A stretch of 64,000 nt of DNA, from positions 1,240,001 to 1,304,000 of the forward strand of contig NC_035924.1 in assembly GCF_000348985.1 (NCBI RefSeq), given 5' to 3'. This document shows positions 1 through 9,071 of this stretch, piece by piece. A model generated the notes under the pieces. The model ran no database searches, was not told where the DNA came from, and saw nothing but the letters and a program-made list of their open reading frames with translations. Positions within the stretch are counted from its first letter, which is position 1. Each line of letters opens with the position of its first letter. The position numbers and the translations under genes were made by a program. The DNA is from Huiozyma naganishii CBS 8797. Its lineage: Eukaryota > Ascomycota > Saccharomycetes > Saccharomycetales > Saccharomycetaceae.

Positions 1-810
1 ATGGAAACTTAGTGCTACTACTCAGATAGTGCATAGACGGGTATTGAATGCGGATATGAAATTATGATAGTAGCCGATGTTAGGTGGTACTTTATTGGAC
101 ATTGGTGTTGAGGTTTGTTAGACGCATGAAACTGGAGACTTAAATAAACTGTGAGAGTGGAGGGACTCTTCTAGCAGACGTTGCGTGCCTGGATATGACG
201 TATACACGGGAAATACATATATTTCGGTGAGAAAGTTTTACTTTCAAGACGGCAAAAAGTGGTGTGAGTGTATGTGACGGAAAGACTAGACCCCAGCATA
301 TGGCATTTTTGTTTTGGTCTAACAACGGGTGAGACATACACAGGGAGCTGCTGTCCCTTGATGACCTAGGAAATTCCACGTTACCAAATACTACCCTTTA
401 TGCGGTGCCCACGAAAATTTTCATAATGTAACATATGTAAAATGAATAGTTAGCCGATTGCAGCCCAACAAGAGGCGACGACCAATCGATGAGTCGAGGA
501 AGAGCGAGCCCAGCGATCTCTGTTCTTCAGCGAACCAAGATAATACTAACATACCCCGAGGAATTGGAGAACGATAAGAAATAAGGAATTACCCCAAGGA
601 CAATGGGAAATTAAAAGATATAAAAGGGCAAGACCTTGCCAGATCAGAAGACAGAGGGGGACAGAAGAAAAAAACAGAATAGATAGAAGATAAGGAACAG
701 GATATAGATTATATAGAAGACAGCTACGCAAGAGATACATCTGGAACACCTCTCATCACTTTAAGATACTACCTCTGGAGAGCATATCTTTCAAAAAATC
801 CGGGAACTCG
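1..810. other. Intergenic DNA left of tRNA-Lys, no gene seen
   Basis: No ATG-initiated reading frame here resembles a known family. The purine-rich stretch around 560-730 gives only low-complexity frames with non-ATG starts. DNA next to yeast tRNA genes often carries LTR scars, but I see no TG...CA-bounded LTR. A TACTAAC heptamer near 545 has no partner donor and no flanking coding sequence. Confidence 0.6.
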
Positions 811-906
811 TCCTTGTTAGCTCAGTTGGTAGAGCGTTCGGCTTTTAAACACTCTGTTTAAGCAAGGATAACCGAAATGTCAGGGGTTCGAGCCCCCTAT
901 GAGGAG
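811..906 (+). tRNA. tK(UUU): tRNA-Lys (anticodon UUU) with intron
   Basis: A complete cloverleaf can be drawn. The acceptor arm starts TCCTTGT at 811 and pairs with ATGAGGA, followed by discriminator G906. The D-loop/A-box region reads TAGCTCAGTTGG and the T-arm/B-box reads GGGGTTCGAGCCCC. The anticodon TTT is at 844-846. An intron of about 23 nt (848-870) follows the base 3' of the anticodon, and removing it restores the anticodon stem CGG/CCG. A T-run just downstream (from about 907) is the Pol III terminator. The exon sequence is close to the S. cerevisiae tK(UUU) genes, which also carry a 23-nt intron. Confidence 0.97.
848..870 (+). other. tRNA-Lys intron
   Basis: This is the canonical position one base after the anticodon, recognised by structure (Sen endonuclease) rather than by spliceosomal signals. 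The exact borders come from re-forming the 7-base anticodon loop and could shift by one base. Confidence 0.85.
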
Positions 907-1145
907 TTCTTTTTTGCATACATATTTTTGAAACCCCGGCCGGGAACTTGTAACACATTCCCTTCTCCCACGGCAAACTGCACTTCTGAGTCAGAGTAGC
1001 ACTGCATGGGTGAATTAAAAGTAGTAGTGAAAATCATAAAGTCGTTGATGAACATTAGTGGGTCACACCTATCGTTCCCTGCGGCCCGGAAGAATATACG
1101 TACTTGTACAGATTGTGTATAAAGCTGTCCCCCGTGGTGGTGGTG

Positions 1146-1988
1146 CTATACGCGGACATCCGACAGGATGGCCCTGAACTCTTTTGCCTCCTCTGTATCG
1201 CTGACGATATCGCTCTGCTGGCGACTCGCCGTGGATTTGACCTTGTTGCACCGTTTGGAGTGTCTTCTGTGCGGGTGGAGTATGTACTCTACGCCGCGAC
1301 CAGCGTAAATGTCGTTGATACAGACGGAGGATTCCAATGGGTGGTCCTTTTCGTCCAGAGTACGCTTTAGCACTGTATTTTTGAACCGGAGGGATTGTTT
1401 CGGACGGTAGTGCCGAGGAGACTGTTTCAAACACGAGGCTCTGTCGAAGATGGACTCTGTGTGAGAATCCACTGAGGATGATAGCGCACAGGACAGCGAG
1501 TCATCTGCACTATCGTACGACTCATCGATATCTTCGTAAACTGGGTCCTTCAAAAACGACGAACGTAACCTTGCACCGTCCTCGTGCAGTTGTTGCTGGA
1601 ACGACGAGGCATGGCCGTCCTTCGCGGGAAGCAAATCTGGCCCGTAGAGCACTGTAACGTCCGTTTCTTTATTCCAGTTGATCGCCAGCGGGTTTAACTT
1701 CGTCTTGTTCAGTTTGTAGTAATTTATAGACCAGCGTCTCCAGAGACAGTGGTGCAACCGCACGAGGTACATGCGGTAATCGTCGTCGTCCTCGATAGCG
1801 CAGCTGGGCAACCGTAGCAGCTTGTGTTTCCGCATCTTGAGCAGCATCGTCCAGGATACGGGTAATTCCAGCAGCTCGTCGCTGAACTTGTGGTGGAAGT
1901 AGTCTATTGCGGCCTTGTTGTAGTTTGTCACATTGTCAAGCAGCATGAGGTTCTGCCTCGAGATTATACTGTCGTCGAGACTTGTCAT
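1146..1988 (-). CDS. Reg1-related protein, YKR075C/YOR062C family
   Basis: A 280-residue protein that resembles the conserved block of the Glc7 (PP1) regulatory subunits Reg1/Reg2. The block lies at about residues 80-120 and contains WRRWSINYYKLNK, INWNKETDVTVLYGP. An RVxF-like PP1-docking segment (KQSLRFKN) is near residue 205. The frame continues 27 codons upstream, but only from a GTG, so the first ATG at 1988 is taken as the start. Position decides between relatives: it lies immediately left of ECM4, as YKR075C does in S. cerevisiae. YKR075C is an uncharacterised, glucose-regulated Reg1-like gene. A role in PP1 targeting or glucose repression is therefore an inference from the family, not shown here. 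True REG2 is the main alternative. Confidence 0.85.
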   Translation of the reverse strand: MTSLDDSIISRQNLMLLDNVTNYNKAAIDYFHHKFSDELLELPVSWTMLLKMRKHKLLRLPSCAIEDDDDYRMYLVRLHHCLWRRWSINYYKLNKTKLNPLAINWNKETDVTVLYGPDLLPAKDGHASSFQQQLHEDGARLRSSFLKDPVYEDIDESYDSADDSLSCALSSSVDSHTESIFDRASCLKQSPRHYRPKQSLRFKNTVLKRTLDEKDHPLESSVCINDIYAGRGVEYILHPHRRHSKRCNKVKSTASRQQSDIVSDTEEAKEFRAILSDVRV

Positions 1989-2679
1989 TGCGTCTGTGCG
2001 TGTGTCTATAGATTGTTGGGTGACGAGTAGCCAGCTTTGCAAGACAAGTGCAGCATGCCAAGTCGACACTTCACTGCCTTATAAATGAAAGCGAGATACG
2101 GCATATCGCCCGTGCAGAGTGATGTTCCAAGAAAAAGAAACAAAAAACAATGCGGGGTCGCCACACAGTTTCAAAATTTCCCGATTGGGACACCTCCGGG
2201 CGGGACTAAAGCCCCGAACCACAGAAACCGCCGCAGCGCAGGGCGGTGACCCCCGCATTTCTTTTTTTTTTGCGGGGGGTAACAGCAATAGGTGTAACCC
2301 GGAACTGCGCCGTTGTGCGTGACGGCTTCCTTTTTGGGTGATTACCCGGACCTTACTATTTTGGGAAGCGGCTACCCCAAATGGGAAAACTGTAGTTTAA
2401 ACAGGAAGGTACTACTCAAAAAGGTAGGTCTTACCGAAAAGTAAAAAGCATGTCTCAATGCGGTAACCGCTTTCCAAAAGGGTAACCACCACCCAAAGTA
2501 GCAAGGACAACCCCTATTTCCCGATTTTGTCGGCGTTCCCTCTATCTGTCGCTTATATAAAGAGAGACTGGATGGAGGACAGAGTGGAAGACCCGAATTA
2601 TGTAATACAGTCGTGCTCCCTTGTCTTTTTGCATAAACCACAGATAATTCCCCACCCCCTCCCCTCTCCCCAATCAAAT
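1989..2679. promoter_or_regulatory. Divergent promoter region, Reg1-like gene / ECM4
   Basis: About 690 bp shared by two divergent genes. It holds a Reb1-type site TTACCCG (2342-2348), a TATA element TATATAA (2554-2560) for ECM4, and two copies of TTTCCCGATT (2177-2186 and 2517-2526), a motif that recurs before MSA2. The T-run near 2262-2274 and the GC-rich stretch 2195-2250 have no coding frame worth reporting. Confidence 0.6.
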
Positions 2680-3771
2680 ATGTCTAAACAGTGGGCTGGT
2701 AAAGACGGTGCTTTCAAGAGACAGCAGTCGTCGTTCAAAGAGATCGTTTCCCCCTCGCACCCGGTGTACAAACCCGAAATGGGCAGGTACTGGCTGTACG
2801 TCTCGCTGGCGTGTCCCTGGGCACACAGAACACTGATCACTAGGGCGATCAAGGGGCTCACCAACGTCATTGGTGTCACCGTTGTGCACTGGCACCTGGA
2901 CGAAAAGGGGTGGAGACTGCTTACAAGCAACGAGTCCCTAGGTGTCAAGGCGTACACTCTGGCAGGTGGCATCTCTACCTCCAAGGAGGACCGCTCGTAC
3001 GCCGTCGGTGCTATCCCCAACAACTCCGCGCGTCTGTTCGTCGACTCGACGTTTGACCCGAACAACGGGTTTGACAGACTCTCGCAGCTTTACTACAAGA
3101 GCGACCCGGAGTACAACGCCAGGTTCACCGTCCCTGTCCTATGGGATAAGAAGACCAACACCATCGTAAACAACGAGTCTGCTTCTATCATCCGTATGTT
3201 CAACTCCGGTGTCTTTGACGAGTTCGCAGGCAGTGACGCGACAGGGTACGATTTGACCCCAAAGAGCCTCACCCCACAGATCGACGAGTTCAACGGGTGG
3301 GTGTACGATAACATCAACAACGGGGTGTACAAGGCCGGGTTCGCAGAGTCCGCAGAGGTGTACGAGAAGGAGGTCACGAACGTTTTCGAAAACTTGGACA
3401 AAGTCGAGAAGATTTTGGCTGACAAGTACGCCAAGCTTGAGGCTGATTTGGGCAAGGACGCCCGCGACAAGATCCTGCAGCGGTTCTTCACCGTCGGCGA
3501 ACAACTCACCGAGGCAGACGTCAGACTGTACACCACCATCATCAGGTTCGACCCGGTCTACGTCCAGCACTTCAAGTGCAACTTCACCACCATCAGGGAC
3601 GGGTACCCTTACATCCACCTGTGGCTCAGAAACCTGTACTGGAACTTCGACTCGTTCAAGGAGACTACAAACTTCGAACACATCAAGCTCCACTACACAA
3701 GATCGCACACAAGAATCAACTTCTTGGGCATCACCCCTCTAGGCCCAAAGCCAGACATCAGACCCTTATGA
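2680..3771 (+). CDS. ECM4: Omega/xi-class glutathione transferase (glutathionyl-hydroquinone reductase family)
   Basis: A 363-residue protein close in length to S. cerevisiae Ecm4/Gto2 (370). Ecm4 is a cytosolic omega-like glutathione transferase that uses GSH to reduce or deglutathionylate substrates. The N-terminal thioredoxin-fold half contains YWLYVSLACPWAHRT, whose Cys in CPWAHR is the catalytic residue of this family. The C-terminal half (TEADVRLYTTIIRFDPVY) is the helical domain with the conserved LYTTLIRFD-type signature. The reading frame is open 51 codons upstream from a non-ATG; the ATG at 2680 gives the family N-terminus (MSKQWAGKDGAF) and lies 120 bp after a TATA box. Right neighbour MSA2 is in the same order as in S. 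cerevisiae (YKR076W-YKR077W). Confidence 0.96.
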   Translation: MSKQWAGKDGAFKRQQSSFKEIVSPSHPVYKPEMGRYWLYVSLACPWAHRTLITRAIKGLTNVIGVTVVHWHLDEKGWRLLTSNESLGVKAYTLAGGISTSKEDRSYAVGAIPNNSARLFVDSTFDPNNGFDRLSQLYYKSDPEYNARFTVPVLWDKKTNTIVNNESASIIRMFNSGVFDEFAGSDATGYDLTPKSLTPQIDEFNGWVYDNINNGVYKAGFAESAEVYEKEVTNVFENLDKVEKILADKYAKLEADLGKDARDKILQRFFTVGEQLTEADVRLYTTIIRFDPVYVQHFKCNFTTIRDGYPYIHLWLRNLYWNFDSFKETTNFEHIKLHYTRSHTRINFLGITPLGPKPDIRPL

Positions 3772-4146
3772 GGACTGTCCCCAAACCCTCTTTTCTATAT
3801 GTATGTACGTAGGTGTACCCATCGTTTAAGGTTAACTCAGCGACCGCTTAACTCAGCGTTACCGCAACGGGTATCACACCCGGATAAGAACTTCCTATTG
3901 CGGCAACATACCAGCGTCCATTTCTCAATCGGGAAATATTCGCGTTAAATTGAGATCCGCGGCCGAAAGAGGAAATTTTGGGCTTTTCTTGACGCGTCGG
4001 TCCCAACAGGAACCCTCCGAGAGCAGCTGTGCAGAAATTTCACTCGAGTATATATTGGCCGCTGTGTCGCTTGCATTCTCTCCCCGTGGCAAGCTCTGTA
4101 CGCATCCCCTGGAATACACTGCCACTGTCCCATCGCCACAAATTCA
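3772..4146 (+). promoter_or_regulatory. MSA2 promoter with MCB element
   Basis: A perfect MluI cell-cycle box ACGCGT lies at 3992-3997, about 150 bp before the ATG. A TATA-like TATATAT follows near 4050. CAATCGGGAAA at 3926-3936 is the reverse complement of the motif seen twice before ECM4. The MCB predicts MBF-driven G1/S expression; this is inference from the motif. Confidence 0.7.
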
Positions 4147-5499
4147 ATGTTTGCAGCAGAGTCGAGGAAGAGAAGGGCAAGCGTGAACAACGAGGGTCAA
4201 TTGGCCGCTAAACGGTACCATGCAGGTGCACTCTCAACACCGTACAAGAACTCCATACCCATGGAACTGTCCAGTTCCCCCACGAGCGAGGCGTTGTTTT
4301 CTAGTGTCGCGAGAAACGACCAGTTGCTCATGAGTTCCCCTCCAGTGGCCGCTTTGAAAAGGAAACAGGTGCCCCAACTACATACTCCTATCCGGCTGTG
4401 CCTGAATATCGGGACAGACGGGAAGGCACACATTGGGTCCCTGTCGTCTCCGGAAACCCCCCCCACGAAGGTGCTGGATGCTGGAAGGGCTGTAGAGGAG
4501 GATAAGGAGAACTCGTTGCTTACAGAGGTCTCGCAAATTGGGGAGAAGAGCAAGATCTTAAATCTGCTCAAACAGATGAAAAACGGAGGCAATTCCCCCA
4601 CTAAGCAGAGGGGAAAGCGTGCTGGAGCAACGGCACCACCAGTGCATGTGCCAGCACCCGCACCTGCGTCACCACCGCGTGATCAACACCCGTCGCAGCC
4701 ATTGAGTCCAATTGCACCAAATAACAGCAACAGACTCTCCGCGAACTATATGCCGCACGCACCAGCGACCCCGGGATCAAACTTTAACTTGAGCTATATA
4801 CGCACGGGGCTCACCCCGAACATCTCATCCATGGACAAGATCTTGTTCGATAACATACAATCGTCGTACGCACAGCAGACACCACACCGCACAGAGAACA
4901 AAAATAACCTACGCAGCCAGCTGATTAACTTACAACATACACTGTCTCCAAAACTGTACTCTGCAGCGAAGAAGACCTCCCCACAAACGGTAACACCCCG
5001 TTCAAAGTACACGGGCGGTGACCCGCTGCTGATGGCGTACGATGACCATTGGTCCGACATCATGAGCCAGAACGGGGGCACCAACGTGATGGCTACCCCG
5101 CATGGGTCAGCACCAACCACTGCCATCAAGAACTCGAACTCAATGAGCGCATTCGGGACCCCAAGTCTCAAAGTCACAGAACCAGAGACACCCAGGACAC
5201 AGCAGTCCAATTTGACCACCGCGGGTGTCACGAACAGTTCTCCAGCCCTCATGCCGAACAGCAAGACGCAAGCGCAGCTCAACACAAGAGGTTCTGCCCA
5301 GAGTAACAGCACTTTACAGTGCACACCTTTGATACAACAATCGATGGCTGGACTACTGAGCGCCAAGATGTTGCCCAACATGGCTGTCTCGCCAAAGGGG
5401 ACCCACGAGACGCCAGAACCGATAGACGAATTCCAATCCGAGACGGTAACGGACGACGCCTGTACAGCATTGAAGCAGCTGATCTACCGCCCGTCCTGA
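4147..5499 (+). CDS. MSA2: MBF/SBF-associated G1 transcription cofactor (Msa1/Msa2 family)
   Basis: A 450-residue, largely disordered, Ser/Thr/Pro-rich protein. It starts with a basic segment (MFAAESRKRRASVNN) and contains many SP/TP sites suited to Cdk phosphorylation (for example SPETPPTK and SPTKQRGKR). The most ordered-looking parts are the block NFNLSYIRTGLTP near residue 215 and the C-terminus TALKQLIYRPS. I assign it mainly from position: it lies between ECM4 and TRZ1, exactly where MSA2 (YKR077W) lies in S. cerevisiae, where its paralogue MSA1 is on chromosome XV. Msa1/2 bind SBF and MBF and time G1 transcription in the nucleus. It is longer than S. cerevisiae Msa2 (363) and shorter than Msa1 (629), so it could be either ohnologue. 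Confidence 0.8.
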   Translation: MFAAESRKRRASVNNEGQLAAKRYHAGALSTPYKNSIPMELSSSPTSEALFSSVARNDQLLMSSPPVAALKRKQVPQLHTPIRLCLNIGTDGKAHIGSLSSPETPPTKVLDAGRAVEEDKENSLLTEVSQIGEKSKILNLLKQMKNGGNSPTKQRGKRAGATAPPVHVPAPAPASPPRDQHPSQPLSPIAPNNSNRLSANYMPHAPATPGSNFNLSYIRTGLTPNISSMDKILFDNIQSSYAQQTPHRTENKNNLRSQLINLQHTLSPKLYSAAKKTSPQTVTPRSKYTGGDPLLMAYDDHWSDIMSQNGGTNVMATPHGSAPTTAIKNSNSMSAFGTPSLKVTEPETPRTQQSNLTTAGVTNSSPALMPNSKTQAQLNTRGSAQSNSTLQCTPLIQQSMAGLLSAKMLPNMAVSPKGTHETPEPIDEFQSETVTDDACTALKQLIYRPS

Positions 5500-5618
5500 C
5501 CAGATACGGCTCGCCCCTTCCAGCATGAAATATTCTCATCACACCTCAAATGTAATTACCGTATAATAATATGTACCGTACTTAATTAATTAACTCCTGA
5601 AGATAATAACACTCCAAT

Positions 5619-8069
5619 TTACGTATCTACAAGCTCGCCCTCTCCAGCGGTCTCTTCCTCCTCCTTCTGCTCCTCCACAAACACTTTACCCAAATATGGC
5701 AGTATTGACATCTGGTCGCCCAGAATCTCGTAGTCTATGATCATGCCATCGAAGGCAAAACAGTACTCACGGGCAAAAACCGCGAGGTTACCGTCCACTG
5801 ATGGAGCCTTAGGGTACCTCTGTGAGAAATGCGTTAGAATCAGTTTCTTGGCCCGCATCGCGTTCGAAACCTCAATGGCTTCGTTGATCGTACAGTGCCG
5901 TTTCTTGACAGCGTCCTCGGTCAACTCGTTATCCAGTGTCGCCTCATGGATCAACAGGTCCGATCCCTGCCCTATCCCATTCGCGAAATTCCTCACGTTC
6001 GGCCTCGTGTCACCAGAATACGATACTTTGAAACTACGCACCGCGTCCAGCTCAAACTCCATGGTGGAAGAGTACGCCCAATTGCAATGGATCGCACGAC
6101 ACGTTTGAATTTGTTTCATGTGTAGCTTTTTGTAAAGCTCACGTATCGAGACAAGGTCTCTGAAGGACGACGACTCGTCCAATCTCTTCTTTTTTGGGGG
6201 CGATCCGCGAGAACCATCGGCAGACAGTTCCAACTCGTCCCAATTCAACGGTTTGGTCTCCAGACGTATATTGGTACCGCTGATGAAGTGTTCGTTACTG
6301 ATATAAGTAATTCGGGAAAGCACTTCAGGTGCTTCCAGTTTGAGCCATTCCCTCACAAAGTTGTTGTACTGCCATGGCACCACCAGAAACAGACGAGAGT
6401 CAGCAATGTCGCGGTTAACCTCGTACCACTTCAACAGGATTGAAACGATACCCAAATGATGGTCTGCGTGCAGATGACTGAGGTACATGAGCTTCAAATT
6501 TTGGAAAATGTCACGAACTTGACAAGACGAGAACATTCTGTTTAGTGTTCCCATCGTGTTTTCACCGGCATCTAGTAGCACCATCCGCTGAGACAGTTGG
6601 CCATCCGTATCTCTAAACGGTACTTTGAGGAGCGTCGAAATGACATTCCTGTATTTGGAGGGCAGGGCGCTCCCCGTACCGAGAGTAACAATCTCAACGT
6701 GGTCTTCTTTGTTGGAGTCTCCACTGTTAAAATGGTTGATGTCTATCTCCTGTGTAATCAACTTTTCGTAGGTTGGTTTCGAGGGCAACTCCAACGGTTT
6801 TATATGCTCGTTGTACAGGTGCTCCCACGAAAAAGTATCCTCTGCTGCTGTTATATCACAGTGCAGAGGATCCCTTAGCGGTGTGAAGGGGGAAATTGTC
6901 ACCGTCGTGTGCTTTGACAGTACGTGTATGTTTTCCCTTGGGATGGATGATGATAGAGGTGTTTCATTTTCTTGTACCACGGTGCAGCCCTCTGGAGTGT
7001 TGATTTGGAAGCAGTCGTAAAAATCCTTCGAAAACAGTTGATCAACCCGTGGTAAGTTATAAGAGGTGTTTTGCAACGATTTCAGCTTTAACGTGGTCAC
7101 TGCGCTGCCTCTAAATGCAATGTTGTTCAGAGAGAGGTTTTTATGCGAGACAATATGGTTCACTGAACTGTTCCCGTGGAACAGTTCCATGAATTTCAAA
7201 AGTTCGGGAGAGATCACGACGGAATCAGCTAAGAAGTAGTAGACAACCCCTAAGTCCGTTGCATCGTAACCTTTGAACTTTGTGTAGAGTTCGGAAAGGT
7301 ACGAGTTGTCTGGGATATCCACAACGAGTATTTTCGCAAACTTCCTCTGAGATTCCAACACTTGTTCTGGGGTCACCTTCGCACCGCTATCGAGCGTGAC
7401 GGTCCCACCCTTTGCCAAGATTGCGAAGGAGGGACCCTTCGGTACCCCGAGCTTGATGGCTTCTTGTACTTTGAATTTGCCCCTTATTGGCTTGAACGCT
7501 ATTTCGTAACAAGTCGTTGATTGTTGCAAGTCCACCTGTGGTAGATTAACGTTCACGAAGGGTTCCTGTGAGGCGGTCGCTGCTGGGTCTGCGTCTCGCG
7601 GGAACATTTTACCTACTATACTCCGCAGGAACGAGTTACGCGATAGATGGGTCTCACCAGCACCGCTCCTGATACAATGTGTAGTCACTTCGACTACATC
7701 GTCTCTGTAGGGGTCTTCCGGTGCGATTCTATTGCTCAGTCCGATTCGGAAACGGAATATAAACGATCTCCACGTGGCAACAACGTAATCGAGAAGCGGA
7801 CTCCCGTAATGCAGACAGAGTTTCTCTCTTCCCTGGTCCGCTATGGTGAGAATAAGCCCGGGCAACCCACCGACGTTAAACCAGTCTAGTTGACCTGTGA
7901 GAAAGATATTGGAAAGTTTGGACAGTCTGATTTTGTTTTCTGTGACAGCTCTCTGAGCCCCCTCAGAGACGTTCCCGATCAGGTACTTGTCCCCATGGTT
8001 CGATTGTAGAAGCAGCAGTGGGTGGCCTGTATCGGAAGTGCGCTGCGTCACGGTAGAGATGGTGAACAT
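5619..8069 (-). CDS. TRZ1: tRNase Z, long form (tRNA 3'-end endonuclease)
   Basis: An 816-residue protein (S. cerevisiae Trz1 838) that removes the 3' trailer of pre-tRNAs in nucleus and mitochondria. It has two metallo-beta-lactamase halves. The N-terminal half is degenerate and carries the exosite region. The C-terminal half keeps the zinc-binding motif SHLHADHHLG (about residue 530), plus GTGSALPSKYRN, YSGDTRPN, LIHEATLDN and THFSQRYP. The ATG at 8069 gives an N-terminus matching Trz1 (MFTISTVTQRTSDT). The frame remains open upstream to a stop at 8223-8225 with no ATG; that upstream peptide is basic and acid-free (see finding). It converges on MSA2, with only 119 bp between the stop codons. 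Confidence 0.97.
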   Translation of the reverse strand: MFTISTVTQRTSDTGHPLLLLQSNHGDKYLIGNVSEGAQRAVTENKIRLSKLSNIFLTGQLDWFNVGGLPGLILTIADQGREKLCLHYGSPLLDYVVATWRSFIFRFRIGLSNRIAPEDPYRDDVVEVTTHCIRSGAGETHLSRNSFLRSIVGKMFPRDADPAATASQEPFVNVNLPQVDLQQSTTCYEIAFKPIRGKFKVQEAIKLGVPKGPSFAILAKGGTVTLDSGAKVTPEQVLESQRKFAKILVVDIPDNSYLSELYTKFKGYDATDLGVVYYFLADSVVISPELLKFMELFHGNSSVNHIVSHKNLSLNNIAFRGSAVTTLKLKSLQNTSYNLPRVDQLFSKDFYDCFQINTPEGCTVVQENETPLSSSIPRENIHVLSKHTTVTISPFTPLRDPLHCDITAAEDTFSWEHLYNEHIKPLELPSKPTYEKLITQEIDINHFNSGDSNKEDHVEIVTLGTGSALPSKYRNVISTLLKVPFRDTDGQLSQRMVLLDAGENTMGTLNRMFSSCQVRDIFQNLKLMYLSHLHADHHLGIVSILLKWYEVNRDIADSRLFLVVPWQYNNFVREWLKLEAPEVLSRITYISNEHFISGTNIRLETKPLNWDELELSADGSRGSPPKKKRLDESSSFRDLVSIRELYKKLHMKQIQTCRAIHCNWAYSSTMEFELDAVRSFKVSYSGDTRPNVRNFANGIGQGSDLLIHEATLDNELTEDAVKKRHCTINEAIEVSNAMRAKKLILTHFSQRYPKAPSVDGNLAVFAREYCFAFDGMIIDYEILGDQMSILPYLGKVFVEEQKEEEETAGEGELVDT

Positions 8070-8222
8070 CGACGGCGTGGACTTTCTCGGCGATGCAACT
8101 TTTCTGAGAACTGGCACGGGCAGTGACGAGGATTTCCTGAATCTGTGGCGAAACAATGCGGCAGACACAACGGGATATACAGCTGCGTTACTACTTTGCC
8201 CATGGAGGTTACTATCACAAGC
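8070..8222 (-). promoter_or_regulatory. In-frame 5' extension of TRZ1 without ATG
   Basis: Fifty-one sense codons lie in frame between the stop at 8223-8225 and the TRZ1 ATG. The ATG-proximal part encodes SAALFRHRFRKSSSLPVPVL and then RKVASPRKSTPS, with many Arg/Ser/Ala and no Asp/Glu, like a mitochondrial presequence. Near-cognate codons are available (GTG at 8168, TTG further in). Whether it is translated is unknown. Confidence 0.4.
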
Positions 8223-8225
8223 TCA

Positions 8226-9071
8226 TCGCAAAATTCACACCATAAAAATTTTCATTTTTTGGTGCAATTTGTGACGCAAAGCGACGATGAGCTGTGAATG
8301 GTGGACACCGGGAGGTCCTTCAAGGGCTTTCAACGGGGAACAAGACGATTGCAGTGATGGCTGGTGGATGAGCAGTGGGTTTCAGGTAACTTTTTGTATT
8401 TTTATTTCGCCTGGAAACCACCCCAATGACTGTCTTGCTGCAGGGCAGAGTGTTATTAGAATGGTGGGCAGAGAAGGAGCCTTGCACACGTTCATTTAAT
8501 ACCTTCACACTTGCCCCGCCACTCTGTAAAATTTCTAACCAGCCTTACGCTCTCCAAGTGTGTCACACTTTTCCTAGTTGCTGTGGAATCACCAGAATTT
8601 CCCCAGACAACAGCCCTTGTCGCTCCAAACCACCATATCTCATGGCACAGCCAGGCTACCACCAGGCCACCACGCAGGATAACACCAAGGTCACTGTCCC
8701 AGTACGCGGTGCCCTGTCCCGCAGGCTCACCAATCAGGAATTCCCAGATCCGGTAATTCCAGATCTGACGTGCCTCCAGAGTCTGCCCCACTACCAAAGC
8801 TCTACCGTTTCTCGAGATGAAGAGAACACATTGCACCCCACTACTTGGCCCAAGTAGACCCCCCGTCGCCCATTCAGAAGCTCACAGAGACCACCCATCA
8901 CGGTCACCGCCGGGCCCGCAGTAGTGAACCGCCAGGTGTTACCCAGTCGCTGCTGCTCTTCGAGGAACTGTTCGAAGAGAGAAGAGAGACCGTCTCTAAG
9001 TTGAGCAGAGGTGAACCGGTTGTGGTTGCTGTTTGGAGGCTTGCGGGAGGCGTATCAGCTTACAGAGAGTG
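8226..9071. other. Long intergenic region TRZ1 / MRPL20 (inversion breakpoint interval)
   Basis: About 850 bp without a convincing gene. An RRPE-like AAAATTTTC element near 8250 faces TRZ1. One ATG-initiated frame (8426-8857, 143 codons) encodes a sequence I cannot relate to any family and overlaps a no-ATG frame on the other strand; I do not call it a gene. The interval is one edge of the block inverted relative to S. cerevisiae. Confidence 0.55.

Noticed and set aside
546..749. Hydrophobic 67-codon minus-strand frame
   Set aside because: Product of a purine-rich plus strand; no ATG and no family similarity.
1069..1434. Frames on both strands at the 3' end of the Reg1-like gene
   Set aside because: Shadows of the real gene in other frames with non-ATG starts.
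1989..2069. N-terminal extension of the Reg1-like protein
   Set aside because: The 27 extra codons begin at GTG. The first ATG at 1988 is preferred.
8492..8836. 114-codon minus-strand frame that looks moderately protein-like
   Set aside because: It has no ATG at all; the apparent start is GTG.
8426..8857. 143-codon ATG frame between TRZ1 and MRPL20
   Set aside because: No family similarity, unusual composition, and overlapped by an equally long frame on the other strand. Not counted as a gene, though not excluded.
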